Shown here: positions 53,233-63,343 of the stretch, piece after piece
Position numbering within the stretch: position 1 is the stretch's first letter
Layout: the number at the start of each line of letters is the position of its first letter
NCBI RefSeq assembly: GCF_003696365.1
Contig: NZ_RFFM01000009.1
Coordinates: forward strand, 34,917-98,916
From: Stutzerimonas zhaodongensis
GTDB lineage: Bacteria > Pseudomonadota > Gammaproteobacteria > Pseudomonadales > Pseudomonadaceae
Reading direction: 5' to 3'
Length of the DNA: 64,000 bases
The notes under the pieces: generated by a model
What the model was told of the DNA's origin: nothing
Seen by the model: the letters and a program-made list of their open reading frames with translations, nothing else
Database searches by the model: none
Made by a program: the position numbers and the translations under genes

Positions 53233-55158
53233 TCATGTGCGCAGCGCGGCCAGGCCGTAACGATGCAGTTTGCGATACAAGGTGGCGCGATTGATGCCGA
53301 GCGAACGCGCGGCCGACGTGACGTTGCCGCCGTGCTGCTCGAGTGTCGATTGCATGAGGGCTGCTTCGGCAGCGTCTCGGGTCGTCTCGAGCGACTGCGC
53401 CACCGGCGGCTGTTCGTTGGGCACCGACATGACCTCCGGCGGCAGGCAATCGAGACCGATCATTCCATCGTCCGCCAACGCGACCGCGCAACGCAGCACG
53501 TTGATCAGCTGGCGCACGTTGCCAGGCCACCCGTAAGCGGTCAGACGCTCCGTCGCCTCGGCCGTCAGCTCAACATGTTCATCCCCGGCCTCACGTTGCA
53601 GAACGCGACGGATAAGCCCCACGCGATCCGCCCGGTCGCGCAACGCGGGCAGCCTGACTGTCAACCCGTTGAGTCGGTAATACAGGTCCTCACGAAACTC
53701 TCCCGCCGCTACCATGGCTGGCAGGTCGCGGTGCGTCGCGCACACCAGCTGCACGTTCAGTGACACCGGCGTTGCGCCACCCAGCGGCACCAGTTCCCGC
53801 TCGGCCAGCACCCGCAACAACCGCGTCTGCAGATGCGCCGGCATGTCGCCAATTTCGTCGAGGAACAGCGTCCCGCCATTGGCCTGTTCCAGCTTGCCCT
53901 TCATCCCCTGACGGCTGGCCCCGGTAAAGGTACCGGCGCGATAGCCGAACAGCTCGCTCTCGATCAGCGACTCCGGAATCGCCGCGCAATTGAGCGCAAC
54001 GAAGGGCCCCGTGGCGCGCACGCTGGCCTGATGAATCGCCCGCGCAAACGCTTCCTTGCCAGTGCCCGTCTCGCCGGTCAGCAACAGCGAGATGTCCCGA
54101 TCAAGCACGCGCCGCAGCTTCTGGACGGAACGTTGCAGGCCCGGGTCTTCCCCAGCCAAGTGTTCAAGCGTCGGCTCTGCCGGAACGACGCTCAGGCCAC
54201 GCTCGTTCCTGGCGCGCCGCGCAGCGGTGGCCGGCATACGCAGCGTGACCTCCAGCGCCGGCCCGCCGGCCAGGCGCAGAGACGCGCTACGCTGACCACC
54301 ATGGGTCAGGGTGATTAGTTCATCCAGTGACATCGACAGGACATCCTGAACCGCCTCCCCCATCAGTGCGCGGTCTTGGCCGGTGGCCACAAAAGCCGCG
54401 CGGTTGGCTCCAAGGACCCTGCCAGTTGCATCAAGCGCCACCAACCGCTCATTGCCCAGGTCCCCTGCATCGCCGCCAAGGGTCAGCATGGCGCAACTGG
54501 CGTAGCGTTGGCGGAAGCTGGCGTTTTCGATAAGTCGCGCGTACAGACTCACCAACTGAAGCGTCAGGTACTGCGCCTGTTTCGGCCCGCCGCTGTTCAG
54601 ACACGAGGCGTTGAGGCACCCCATCAAGGCGCCCTGGGCATCGAACAGCGGCGCCACCGAGCAACTCAACATGGCGTTGCTGCTAAAAAAATGTTCGTCC
54701 CGATGGATGATCAGGGGTTGGCAGGCGGCCAGCCCCGTACCGATGCCGTTGGTCCCTACCAGCGACTCGTCCCAGCAGCTGCCGACCACCAGCCCCGAGT
54801 CCGCGTAGGGACTGTGCTGGCCGGGGAGCCTCGCGTCGAGCGTGATACCTCGGTGATCGCTGAGCAGAACCGCAAACCCCGCTGGGTTCAGACGCCGCGA
54901 CAACCCTTCCACACCCTGACTCGCAATGGCCAAAAAGTCATGGTGCTCCTCTTGATGCACGCGGATCTCGTGTTGCTCTAGCTGAACATGGGAGGCAGGT
55001 TGAGTCGGGTCGAGCCCGTGCTCATGGACGCTGCGATACCAGGACTCTGCAATCAGCCGATCCGGATTGGATGCTCGGCCGGCGAAGTGCGTGGCAACGA
55101 ATGCTGAGAGCTCGGTTGGAAGCTCTGATGGCGGACGCGCGATCATGCGGGACTCCAA
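53233..55158 (-). CDS. AcoR-like sigma-54-dependent activator
   Basis: A 641-residue enhancer-binding protein: N-terminal region with a GAF-type sensor (about 80-210), the AAA+ domain with Walker A LLTGETGTGKEAFARAIH (about 355-372), the sigma-54-contacting ELFGYRAGTFTGA, and Walker B GGTLFLDEIGDMP; a C-terminal Fis helix-turn-helix (GGNVTSAARSLGINRATLYRKLHRYGL). This matches AcoR-type regulators of alcohol and ketone oxidation. It is convergent with aldA and very probably acts on the promoter at 49461. Confidence 0.92.
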   Translation of the reverse strand: MESRMIARPPSELPTELSAFVATHFAGRASNPDRLIAESWYRSVHEHGLDPTQPASHVQLEQHEIRVHQEEHHDFLAIASQGVEGLSRRLNPAGFAVLLSDHRGITLDARLPGQHSPYADSGLVVGSCWDESLVGTNGIGTGLAACQPLIIHRDEHFFSSNAMLSCSVAPLFDAQGALMGCLNASCLNSGGPKQAQYLTLQLVSLYARLIENASFRQRYASCAMLTLGGDAGDLGNERLVALDATGRVLGANRAAFVATGQDRALMGEAVQDVLSMSLDELITLTHGGQRSASLRLAGGPALEVTLRMPATAARRARNERGLSVVPAEPTLEHLAGEDPGLQRSVQKLRRVLDRDISLLLTGETGTGKEAFARAIHQASVRATGPFVALNCAAIPESLIESELFGYRAGTFTGASRQGMKGKLEQANGGTLFLDEIGDMPAHLQTRLLRVLAERELVPLGGATPVSLNVQLVCATHRDLPAMVAAGEFREDLYYRLNGLTVRLPALRDRADRVGLIRRVLQREAGDEHVELTAEATERLTAYGWPGNVRQLINVLRCAVALADDGMIGLDCLPPEVMSVPNEQPPVAQSLETTRDAAEAALMQSTLEQHGGNVTSAARSLGINRATLYRKLHRYGLAALRT

Positions 55159-55274
55159 ACAAGGCGCCGAGTCGGGCCATGCATAATTGTTCGTATCGGC
55201 TGCTGGAACAGCCTAAACCAAGCCTAGCACGGCCGTTTAGCGGGCTGGCTCCAGCAATACGTTCATCGCTTCGG

Positions 55275-55297
55275 GCAGCTGTCGGCCATTAGCGGCC
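55275..55297 (+). repeat. Weak copy of the dispersed palindromic repeat
   Basis: GCAGCTGTCGGCCATTAGCGG resembles the unit at 15595 with several changes. It lies just beyond the MFS gene; a further partial copy is at 59711-59732. Confidence 0.4.
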
Positions 55298-55305
55298 TAT
55301 CTTAT

Positions 55306-56697
55306 TCAACATCGTCCGCTTCGATCCCGCACTGCTAACAGAGTGAGTAAGCAAAGACCTGCCATACTCAGGAATGTCACAGAGAAAGCACTGCTGATGG
55401 TTGTAGTGGTGTTATTGGCCAGTATTCGGCCACCCAGCAGCGAGGTAAACAGTAACGGAATCAAGGAGGCACCTGTCATGAAGCCAAGATTGCGCGACAG
55501 GCCGAGCAGCCCCGATAGCACGCCTCGGTTCTCCTCTGCGGCCTGGTTCATCACCCCCGTGCTGTTGCCCGCCAGAAACAGCTGAAAGCCCGGGGTCATT
55601 AGCAGCATCGCCAGCAGGTAGCCTGGCACTCCGATAAGAGCCGGCAATATGGCAAAGCTACAGAGGCCCATGGCCACAAGCATCAGGCCAACGAACAGCA
55701 TTCGGTCAGTTCCGAACCGATCTGTGAGCCTGCCGGCCGGCGCTCCTGAGAGCGCTGCGGCGATAGGCCCTGCGGCCATAACCAACCCCGTCATGGCCTC
55801 GCTCAGGCCCAAACCAAACGTGAGAAATAGTGGGCCCACCACGAGCGTGGACATCATGATGCCGGCAACCAGAAGGTTCATCCACAACGGGGCAACGATG
55901 GCTCGTTCGCGAAAGAGCGCCACAGGGATAAGGGGGTGGGCAACGGCAAGCTCGGTGCGGATGAACAGCAGGAGCGCAACTGCGCCCAGTATCAACAAAG
56001 CCCACGGCTGAATGGCTATGCCGGCCCGGCCACCAGTGGCAGCAAGCGCAAAGCCCAGCAGTGCTAAGGATAGCCAGGCGGCGCCGGGCCAATCGATTCG
56101 GGTCGATGTTGCAGTCGGTGCGGTTTTACCGAGACCTGCAGAGGCCAGCACCAGCATGCCGGCGCCACAGAGTGCCAGCAGCACGAAGATGGAGCGCCAG
56201 CCGAGCTGACCGATCAGCAGGCCGCCAACCGACGGCCCCAGTGCCGTGCCAATGGCCGACATGGTGCCCAACAGACCCATTACGGCGCCTAGGCGCTGCT
56301 TTGTAATCAGGCTCTTGGCAATCGACATCGGCAGCGCCATAAGCACGGCCGCGCCCACCCCCTGCAGCGCACGACCGGCTATAAGCCAACCCAGGCTCGG
56401 GGCAACGGCGCCTCCGACACTGGCCAGGATGAACAACATGATGCCGGCGAGCAGCACGCGGCGATTACCGTATAGATCCCCCAGGCGCCCGGCCATCAAA
56501 ATGGCCACGGTCACGCCGAGCAGATAGGCCAGCACGACCCATTGCACCGTCTGCACGCCAGCCGAGAACATCGTTGCCAGGTGCGGCAGCGCGACCGTCG
56601 CGATACTGTTCCCCATCGAAGCCAGCAAGATGGCGCCCCCCAATGCCGCGAGTGTTGGTGTGTTGGCCGCTGGGATCGCTTCCGGTTTCATACGCAT
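55306..56697 (-). CDS. MFS drug-efflux-type transporter (DHA2 family)
   Basis: A 463-residue transporter with about 14 membrane spans, motif A GRLGDLYGNRRVLLAG, motif C-like GTALGPSVGGLLIG and motif D1-like wording typical of DHA2 drug/H+ antiporters. Its promoter carries a MerR-type dyad in a long spacer and is divergent from the MerR gene, so efflux is probably induced by the compound the regulator senses. Confidence 0.9.
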   Translation of the reverse strand: MRMKPEAIPAANTPTLAALGGAILLASMGNSIATVALPHLATMFSAGVQTVQWVVLAYLLGVTVAILMAGRLGDLYGNRRVLLAGIMLFILASVGGAVAPSLGWLIAGRALQGVGAAVLMALPMSIAKSLITKQRLGAVMGLLGTMSAIGTALGPSVGGLLIGQLGWRSIFVLLALCGAGMLVLASAGLGKTAPTATSTRIDWPGAAWLSLALLGFALAATGGRAGIAIQPWALLILGAVALLLFIRTELAVAHPLIPVALFRERAIVAPLWMNLLVAGIMMSTLVVGPLFLTFGLGLSEAMTGLVMAAGPIAAALSGAPAGRLTDRFGTDRMLFVGLMLVAMGLCSFAILPALIGVPGYLLAMLLMTPGFQLFLAGNSTGVMNQAAEENRGVLSGLLGLSRNLGFMTGASLIPLLFTSLLGGRILANNTTTTISSAFSVTFLSMAGLCLLTLLAVRDRSGRC

Positions 56698-56726
56698 TGT
56701 CTGCCTGTTGACGTCGGGACGGTCTA

Positions 56727-56757
56727 CTATGCAACTTCAAGTCAACTTGAGGTCAAG
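56727..56757 (-). promoter_or_regulatory. MerR-type operator in a long promoter spacer
   Basis: On the minus strand TTGACC and CATAGT are separated by 19 bases containing CTCAAGTTGACTTGAAG, a dyad like the SoxR/MerR operators. A 19-bp spacer with a central dyad is the hallmark of promoters that MerR proteins untwist to activate. It drives the MFS gene; the same dyad lies just before the merR ATG. Confidence 0.65.
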
Positions 56758-56758
56758 C

Positions 56759-57199
56759 ATGAAACTCGTCGACATCGGCGCACTTTCGAAAATTAGCGGC
56801 CTGCCCACGTCTACGCTGCGGTACTACGAAGAAGTGGGCCTGATCCATCCCATTTGCCGAAACGGATTGCGCAGGCAGTACAGTGAGGAGACGATTGTCC
56901 AGCTCGCCTTGATCGGCCTTGGAAAAGCCGCCGGATTTTCGCTGGAAGACATCGGCGGCATGTTCGACAAGAATCGAAACGCGGACTTGCCGCGGCCGAC
57001 CCTGCTGCAGCGCGCCGATGAGCTCGACCGCCAGATTCTGCGCATGACGACCATGAGCCGCTTGCTCAGGCACGTGGCCGAATGCCCCGCAGACTCTCAT
57101 ATGAATTGCCCCCGATTTCGCAAGCTGTTGCGTGTGGTGTGCCCTTCGATGGCGCTGACTGGAATGCAACCTCGCGGAGCAGCGGGTGGTGAGGAATAG
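56759..57199 (+). CDS. MerR-family transcriptional regulator
   Basis: A 146-residue regulator: winged helix MKLVDIGALSKISGLPTSTLRYYEEVGLI, dimerisation helix, and a C-terminal tail with a Cys in MNCPRF and another at VVCPS. It lacks SoxR's CxxCxC cluster and the CueR metal loop, so it probably senses an organic compound. The ATG at 56759 has a GAGG site. Divergent from the MFS gene. Confidence 0.9.
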   Translation: MKLVDIGALSKISGLPTSTLRYYEEVGLIHPICRNGLRRQYSEETIVQLALIGLGKAAGFSLEDIGGMFDKNRNADLPRPTLLQRADELDRQILRMTTMSRLLRHVAECPADSHMNCPRFRKLLRVVCPSMALTGMQPRGAAGGEE

Positions 57200-57383
57200 C
57201 TCATTTATTTATCGTGCGATCACATCTGCCGGTAATTTTTGGCTGTTCAAGGTCAGTCATTTGCCGGTGTCACCAACAACTGCCATTTATTAGCTCGCCT
57301 TCCGCCAAGGAAGAAACAACCATGTTCCGCAGGCGCGACTAAAGCAAACCGACAGTTGCCAAGCCGAATTCCTAGTGCCGTGC

Positions 57384-57707
57384 CTACGCCAGCGCCAGTA
57401 CTTGCCCGTCGGCGGGAATCAGCAACCGATTGGCAGTACCTGCCTTAGCGGCTGCGCTCGCCAGCCCCTCCCGGGTGACGGGGCAGTGATTGATCGCCTC
57501 CAGATGATTCGCAATGACGGTCCCGGTGCACAGGCGAGTGAACTCGAGCACATCGGTCACTCCCATGATGACGTCACTACCCACGTCGAAGCGCGCCCCG
57601 CCAGCAGGCACCACGCTCACCTGCGGCTGATGTCTCACCACGAAGTCACGTACGGTGGAGGACAGAATTGTATCGCCTGCCAGGTACAGGCTGGGCTCAC
57701 CAGGCAT
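57384..57707 (-). pseudogene. C-terminal fragment of an MBL-fold hydrolase
   Basis: The 107 codons read as the last third of a metallo-beta-lactamase-fold hydrolase: SLYLAGDTILSSTVRDFVVRHQPQVSVVPAGGARFDVGSDVIM, then a late His (NHLEAINHC). The HxHxDH metal motif that should precede is missing. The frame stays open only to a stop near 57777 with no start of that family. The gene is truncated at its 5' end. Confidence 0.65.
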
Positions 57708-58063
57708 GTATTGGGCTGCTCGATAAGGCTGAGGGCCTGGAATGCATCGTGCGATAGGGTTGGGACAGCTTCATCTCTAGTGAGCTACTTTTTAAGTGAG
57801 AAGGTGAAACGATCTGCCCAACTGCTGCTGGTCTGTTGGGCCGAATTTGGACCTATTTACACAGCTGTGCGGCATGGCCTAGAACTGTAACTATAGAATT
57901 AAGGCTAGCAACCGATACCGTAGATCAAGACGATTTTGCGAAGAGTCGCCCGTGACCTGTGAATAAAGCACTGCCGATAGTCGACGTTTCTAACAAAAGT
58001 TAAGCCCTTCTCCGGCTACAGCGTCGACAAAGGGGGACGATACTGCGGTCGAGCCATGCCGCA
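57708..58063. other. Gap with no gene
   Basis: Between the broken hydrolase and the diguanylate cyclase I see no supported gene, tRNA or insertion-sequence end. The region presumably contains the cyclase promoter. Confidence 0.3.
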
Positions 58064-59356
58064 GTGAACTTGTTGCTGAGCACATCGAAGCCAACAATCA
58101 TGAGTACTTCGAACACACCGCTTCTTTGCGCCGTCTGGTCCACAGACGAGCTGGGCATCTGCGTCGCCAGTCAGGAAAGCCCTTGCGGACTTATCCCCGC
58201 AATGGAGGGCTTAACGTTACGTGCATGGCTGGCAGCGATACAGGCTGATGACGACCCAGAGATCGCGATGGACCTTGCGGTGGCGTTGGAGCGAGTGACT
58301 CCTTTTCAAATCGAAGCGCCCATTTATTGCATGGACGGAACGACGCGGCGTGTAATTATTTCAGGCCTTCCAGATTGCCGACTTGGTGCTTCTGGCATGC
58401 AGTACCAAGGCTTCATTCTGGACATAACCGGGCAACGCAAAGCATTGGAGGACGCGTTGCGCGCCGCGGCGGAATACCGTCTGCTGATAGAAAACAGCAC
58501 CGATCTAATCGCCCACTGCGATACGGACGGCAGATACGTTTCGGTATCGCCGTCCTACAGCAGAATGATAGGTTGGCCGGTCAACGAAATAGTGGGCCAA
58601 CTGGTGCTGGATTTCCTGCATCCCGAGGACCGCGCGCCTGCCGCGGATGCTCTGGTTCAGATCTTCAACGGCGCCGCGCTGCCGGACGCAGTGGAGGTGC
58701 GCAAGCTGCATCGCGACGGCTACTACATCTCGCTTGGCACCAAGGCCTGTAGCGTTATCGATCCTCACTCCGGCAACAGCATCGGTGCAGTACTGGTCTC
58801 GCGTGATATTACCCGTGACAAGGAAAAGCTCGGGAAGCTCGAGCAACTGGCTAGCCGTGACACGTTAACTGGATTGCCCAATCGGGCCTGGATCACCGAT
58901 CGGGTCGGATGCATGCTCGCGCAGGGCTATGACCAGGCATACACGACCGTCTTTTTTATCGACCTGAACGGATTCAAGGCGGTAAACGATTCAATGGGAC
59001 ACGCAGCAGGAGATGCTTTGCTGCAACAGGTAAGCGAGCGGCTACAACGCTGCATGCGCCCAGGCGACTCGGTGGCACGCATGGGCGGAGACGAATTCGT
59101 AGTAGCAGCGGCGTGCGCCGACCGCGAGGTTGCGTCTGGAATCGCTCAGCGGCTCCTCGCCAGCTTCGAAATGCCATTCACCATCGATGGCAGAGAGGTG
59201 AAGATAGGGGCGGCTATTGGCATCAGCATGGCCCGGTTCGGGACAGCATCGACCCAACAATTATTCCAAAATGCCGATATAGCGATGTACCAAGCAAAGG
59301 CGCGGGGTGATGGATCATACCGATTCTTCGACCCCACTATGCCGCCCCCTACCTAA
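58064..59356 (+). CDS. Diguanylate cyclase with PAS domain
   Basis: A 430-residue cytosolic signalling protein: an N-terminal PAS-like half-domain, a PAS domain at about 135-250 (YRLLIENSTDLIAHCDTDGRYVSVSPSYSRMIGW), and a GGDEF domain with DTLTGLPNR and MGGDEF (340-345). The inhibitory I-site RxxD (RPGD, 332-335) is present five residues before GGDEF, so product inhibition by cyclic di-GMP is expected. No membrane span. Start could be the GTG at 58064 or the ATG at 58100; neither has a strong ribosome site. Confidence 0.9.
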   Translation: MNLLLSTSKPTIMSTSNTPLLCAVWSTDELGICVASQESPCGLIPAMEGLTLRAWLAAIQADDDPEIAMDLAVALERVTPFQIEAPIYCMDGTTRRVIISGLPDCRLGASGMQYQGFILDITGQRKALEDALRAAAEYRLLIENSTDLIAHCDTDGRYVSVSPSYSRMIGWPVNEIVGQLVLDFLHPEDRAPAADALVQIFNGAALPDAVEVRKLHRDGYYISLGTKACSVIDPHSGNSIGAVLVSRDITRDKEKLGKLEQLASRDTLTGLPNRAWITDRVGCMLAQGYDQAYTTVFFIDLNGFKAVNDSMGHAAGDALLQQVSERLQRCMRPGDSVARMGGDEFVVAAACADREVASGIAQRLLASFEMPFTIDGREVKIGAAIGISMARFGTASTQQLFQNADIAMYQAKARGDGSYRFFDPTMPPPT

Positions 59357-59391
59357 TACGATGTTATTCGTAGATCGCGAAGGGTATTTGC

Positions 59392-59690
59392 TTATGTCTC
59401 GACGGCGTCGACGATGTTCAATTGTGCCTGCTGATGATCGACCTGCTGGCCGAGTCGCCATCCCAGATATGCCCGCAACAGCGCATAACCCGCCGCGATA
59501 AGTGCGGCCAGCCCAGCGCCCTGCCCTAGCAAGTCAAGCAGGCTTTTGCCCCAGCCGCTCCCGCATCACCTCCGCGATAAACCACCGTGTCGATGAAGTT
59601 TTTGGCCTTGTATTCTCTCTCAGCGTCCAACGGTGCGCACAGCATTTCCCTTCCCGGTCGTACGAACGCGTAATCCTCTGCCCAGCCTGG
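59392..59690 (-). pseudogene. C-terminal remnant of an NTP/NDP-translocase-like transporter
   Basis: On the minus strand, about 59690-59560 reads YAFVRPGREMLCAPLDAEREYKAKNFIDTVVYRGGDA, the conserved end segment of ADP/ATP-translocase-like MFS proteins. One base later the frame breaks; shifting by one gives GWGKSLLDLLGQGAGLAALIAAGYALLRAYLGWRLG and a stop at 59392. The rest of the gene (about 300 codons) is missing, replaced by the histidine-kinase gene. A dead 3' fragment. Confidence 0.6.
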
Positions 59691-59734
59691 GGGGCAACTG
59701 CATATCTAATGACTGGTCGGCCAATAGCTGCCGC

Positions 59735-62700
59735 TTATGATTCGCCACCCAGATAAATGAGGCTTGCCGCGAGTTCGCTCTTGCGGAACGGTTTGGTAAG
59801 CCGCGCAAGATCCGGGTCCAGCCCTTCAAGCTCGGCATAGCCAGAAACAATCAGGATCGCCGTACCAGGTTTCGACGCGCGGACCTGCCTTGCCAGATCA
59901 GTCCCGCTGATTCCAGGCATGAGGTGATCGGTGACAAGGAGGTCGAACTGCTGCCCAGTGTCCAGCAGTTGCATTGCCTGCTCTCCTGACGCAGCCTCGA
60001 TCACGCGGTAGCCGAGATCAGACAGCATGTCTGCGGTACTTGCGCGGACCAGCTCTTCATCATCGACCAGCAGCGCGACCCCACGTGTGGATCGTGGCTC
60101 AGGAGCCTCGACAGTGCTCAGCGCCACTGTCGGTTCTGCCATGCTGCGGGGGAGCCAAAGCTCCACATTCGTCCCCAAACCCGGCGAGCTCTGAATCGTG
60201 AGTGCACCGTTCAGCTGGGATGCCAGGCCATGCACCATCGAAAGGCCGAGGCCTGTTCCCTTACCGACTCCCTTGGTTGAAAAAAAAGGTTCAATGGCCC
60301 TAGCAAGCGTGGTCGCGTCCATGCCTATTCCTGTGTCTGCAACAGACAGGCACAGATAGTCGCCTGCCGTGAGCTTGGAACGGTGCCCATCACAGACGAA
60401 CTCCGCATTTGCAGAAATCCGTATCGTTCCACCATCAGGCATTGCATCGCGAGCGTTCACTGAGAGATTCAAAAGAGCCATCTCAAGCTGGTTCGGATCC
60501 GCCATTGCAGCAGGTAGATCCTGCGGTGCATCGACCATCACCTTGATTTGCGGCCCCGTAGTGCTGGCCACGAGATCACCCATATCGCTTACAAGCTTTG
60601 CCACATCGACCGGAACTGCCTGCAGCGGTTGCCGGCGAGCGAATGCTAGCAACCTCTGCACGAGCGTCTTGGCCCGATCGGCCGATTGTATGGCTCCCGA
60701 GATCAAGCGCTGTTCTCGTTCGCCGCCGACGCCACGTCGTTGCAGCATGTCGAGCGTGCCGACAATTGGGGTCAGCAGGTTGTTGAAGTCGTGGGCCACC
60801 CCGCCAGTGAGCTGCCCCATTGCTTCCATTTTTTGACTTTGGCGGAGCGCCTCTTGGACGTTTTCCCGCTCGGCGATTGCCTGGGCAATCCGGCCCTCAA
60901 GAGTGGCGTTGAACTCGCGCAGATCTTCCTCAGCGGCCTTGCGGGCTGTGATGTCGACTGCAGTGCCAGTGACACGCAGGCAGCGGCCGCCCGTGTCGAA
61001 CACTCCTCGGCCCTTAGCCGCTACCCAGCGAATAACGCCATCCTCCCGGCCGATGGTGCGGTAGTCGACATCGTAGAGCGCGCGACGGTCAGGGTCGGCC
61101 GCGGCTTTGAAGGCTTCAATAGTCCGCTCTCGATCCTCGGGGTGCAGACCATCATAAAAGTCGTTGAGTGTGACCGACACGCCAGCCGAAATGCCGAAGA
61201 TCGCCTTGGTCCTCGGTGCCCAAATGAGCGTGTTCTGAACATTGTCCACGTCCCAGAAGCCAACTTCCGCGTTGTCTACGGCAAGACGCAATCGCTCTTC
61301 GCTCTTGCGCAGGCGCATTTCAGCGCCCACACGTTCAACGTGCGCCCAGCAGCGCTCGACCACCTCCCTGACGAGAGAAATCTCAAACGGCGACCAGTCT
61401 CGGGGCTGTTGATGATGAACCGCCATCATTGCAGTCAGTCGGCCATCCTTCACAAGCGGGCAGCAGATGATCGCGTCGATGCCGATGGCCCTGAACGTCT
61501 CGCGCCCCTCACCCTCACTAAGCTCTGAAAGGACGTCGCGGACGATTAATGTGCGACCGGCGCGCATGTCAGCCGCGCACCGTGGACCAAACTGTTGGAG
61601 GCTATAGGTTCCGGCCGAACTCTGGACACCCGGCGCGTTGTGATCACTGCGAATCCAAAATCGGTCTTGGTCGATATCAACATCCGCGTAGGCACAGCGA
61701 GAAACGTTGAGCTTTCGTCCCAACATCTCAGTCGCTACGAGCATCGCGTCTTCGGCGCTGCGGATGTTGAAGAGCTGGCTATCGAGCTCATCAAAAAAAC
61801 GAAGTCGCGCCGCACTCTCTTGCAGAGCCGCTTGAGCCTCATGCTCGTCAGTACGATCCCGGAAGATCTTCACGAAGCCGCCATGATCCATGGCAAGCGG
61901 CATCATCAGTCCAGAGCCCCAGAACCGCGTTCCATTCTTGCGAACGTGCCAGCGTTCGTTGATCGCCCGCCCCTGGTTCTTTGCAAGCGCGAGCTCGTCA
62001 AAAAATACATGCGCAGCCTGGTCCATCACGGAGTAGAACACGTCGCCCTTGCGGCCCACTATCTCCTCGGCCCGGTAGCCAACAATTCGCTCGGCGCCCG
62101 TGTTCCAACTCGTTACCCTTCCCTGTGCATCAAAGGTGATAATCGCAAAGTCCTCTGCGCCCTCGACAATCTGGCGGTAGCGTGCCTCGCTGATCTGGAT
62201 CGCGGCCTTCGCTTGAGCGCGGCGCACGAGGAGCCCAACTGTCCGAACAACGAAGTCGATGACCTCGGTATCTTCCGACAGCGGCTGGCGCGGCTCGCGG
62301 TGATACATGACAAAGTTGCCAAGCATGATGTCCTGCGCCGAACGAATTGGCATGGACCAGCAGACGTGTAGGCCATGTCCGCGGGACAGGTCGCGGAACT
62401 TCGTCCAACGTGGGTCCTTCGCAACATTGAGTGGAGCCTCGCGGGCTGCGGTATTGCATGAGTCAACGATCGGGCTCATGCAGATGCTATCGATCGCATC
62501 CTTATAAGCGCGCGGAAGGCTCGGTCCGGAGCAACTGTGCAACTGCCGCCCCTCATCGCTCGCAAGCAGGATGCTCCCAAGGAAACCGGACGTGGACAAC
62601 GCCTCCACCTCACGGACAATCTCATCCAGCGTGACGTCAAGAGGTGTTTCTGCGACGGCCAGTTCCAGGATGCGGTGCTGTGCTGCCCCAAGCGCTGCCG

Positions 62701-63343
62701 CGCGATTGCGGGCCTGGGTAAGACGCGCGTTCTCAATGGCAATCGTCGCCAGACGCGCCAGACTTTCCAGCTGTTTGATGGTATCGGAGTCGTGGGTACG
62801 AACATCCGACCAGTAGGCTCCTAGCGCTGCGACCGGAACCGGCCTACCTATAGGCACCATAATGAGACTACGGACGAAGGTCGGAGCGTAGGCATTTTGC
62901 GGCACACGTGGATCGAGTCTAACGTCACGGATGGCCAGCGTCTTTCTGTGGCGCATCACCCATCCCGAAATGCAATGGTCAGCGGGAAAACTCTGACCTT
63001 GCCAAAGGGGGGATACAGCGTCTTCAGCTACGTAGAGGCAGCACCCGTCATTCTCAATAACAACTGCCACGCCCTCTGCGCCGACAGAGGCACGCGCCGT
63101 ATCGCGGAGCACGTCTACGACCTCGCCCATCGATCCTGCCGTCACCAGTCGTTCACTGGCACTAAGCACATGAGCGAGGCGCTCATCGCCACGTAGATCT
63201 ACCGAAACAGTAGGCAAGCCAATCTCCCGAGTACGGCCACAGATATCTCTTCCACGGACTGATCCAATATAATGTGTCGTGGGAACACTTCCCCAATTAC
63301 TCGGGGTGTTCCACTGTTGGCCACTCACAAACGCGAGCACCAA
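59735..63343 (-). CDS. Hybrid histidine kinase with GAF and PAS sensors
   Basis: A 1,202-residue cytosolic kinase: GAF domain at about 55-205, second GAF about 220-375, PAS about 385-500, third GAF about 515-670, PAS about 685-800, then HisKA with GGVAHDFNNLLTPI (His851), an HATPase with NLSVNARDAM, DTGIGM and GKGTGLGLSM, and a receiver domain (about 1090-1202) with VDDEE, phospho-acceptor Asp in LLVTDHLMPG and LTKPF. No membrane span, so it senses a soluble or internal signal. The HDFNN kinase type with several GAFs is common in alphaproteobacteria, hinting at transfer. No output gene is adjacent. The long N-terminus could start later. Confidence 0.9.
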   Translation of the reverse strand: MVLAFVSGQQWNTPSNWGSVPTTHYIGSVRGRDICGRTREIGLPTVSVDLRGDERLAHVLSASERLVTAGSMGEVVDVLRDTARASVGAEGVAVVIENDGCCLYVAEDAVSPLWQGQSFPADHCISGWVMRHRKTLAIRDVRLDPRVPQNAYAPTFVRSLIMVPIGRPVPVAALGAYWSDVRTHDSDTIKQLESLARLATIAIENARLTQARNRAAALGAAQHRILELAVAETPLDVTLDEIVREVEALSTSGFLGSILLASDEGRQLHSCSGPSLPRAYKDAIDSICMSPIVDSCNTAAREAPLNVAKDPRWTKFRDLSRGHGLHVCWSMPIRSAQDIMLGNFVMYHREPRQPLSEDTEVIDFVVRTVGLLVRRAQAKAAIQISEARYRQIVEGAEDFAIITFDAQGRVTSWNTGAERIVGYRAEEIVGRKGDVFYSVMDQAAHVFFDELALAKNQGRAINERWHVRKNGTRFWGSGLMMPLAMDHGGFVKIFRDRTDEHEAQAALQESAARLRFFDELDSQLFNIRSAEDAMLVATEMLGRKLNVSRCAYADVDIDQDRFWIRSDHNAPGVQSSAGTYSLQQFGPRCAADMRAGRTLIVRDVLSELSEGEGRETFRAIGIDAIICCPLVKDGRLTAMMAVHHQQPRDWSPFEISLVREVVERCWAHVERVGAEMRLRKSEERLRLAVDNAEVGFWDVDNVQNTLIWAPRTKAIFGISAGVSVTLNDFYDGLHPEDRERTIEAFKAAADPDRRALYDVDYRTIGREDGVIRWVAAKGRGVFDTGGRCLRVTGTAVDITARKAAEEDLREFNATLEGRIAQAIAERENVQEALRQSQKMEAMGQLTGGVAHDFNNLLTPIVGTLDMLQRRGVGGEREQRLISGAIQSADRAKTLVQRLLAFARRQPLQAVPVDVAKLVSDMGDLVASTTGPQIKVMVDAPQDLPAAMADPNQLEMALLNLSVNARDAMPDGGTIRISANAEFVCDGHRSKLTAGDYLCLSVADTGIGMDATTLARAIEPFFSTKGVGKGTGLGLSMVHGLASQLNGALTIQSSPGLGTNVELWLPRSMAEPTVALSTVEAPEPRSTRGVALLVDDEELVRASTADMLSDLGYRVIEAASGEQAMQLLDTGQQFDLLVTDHLMPGISGTDLARQVRASKPGTAILIVSGYAELEGLDPDLARLTKPFRKSELAASLIYLGGES

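Noticed and set aside
56759..57199. SoxR identity for the MerR regulator
   Set aside because: The operator is SoxR-like but the protein lacks the CxxCxC iron-sulphur motif.
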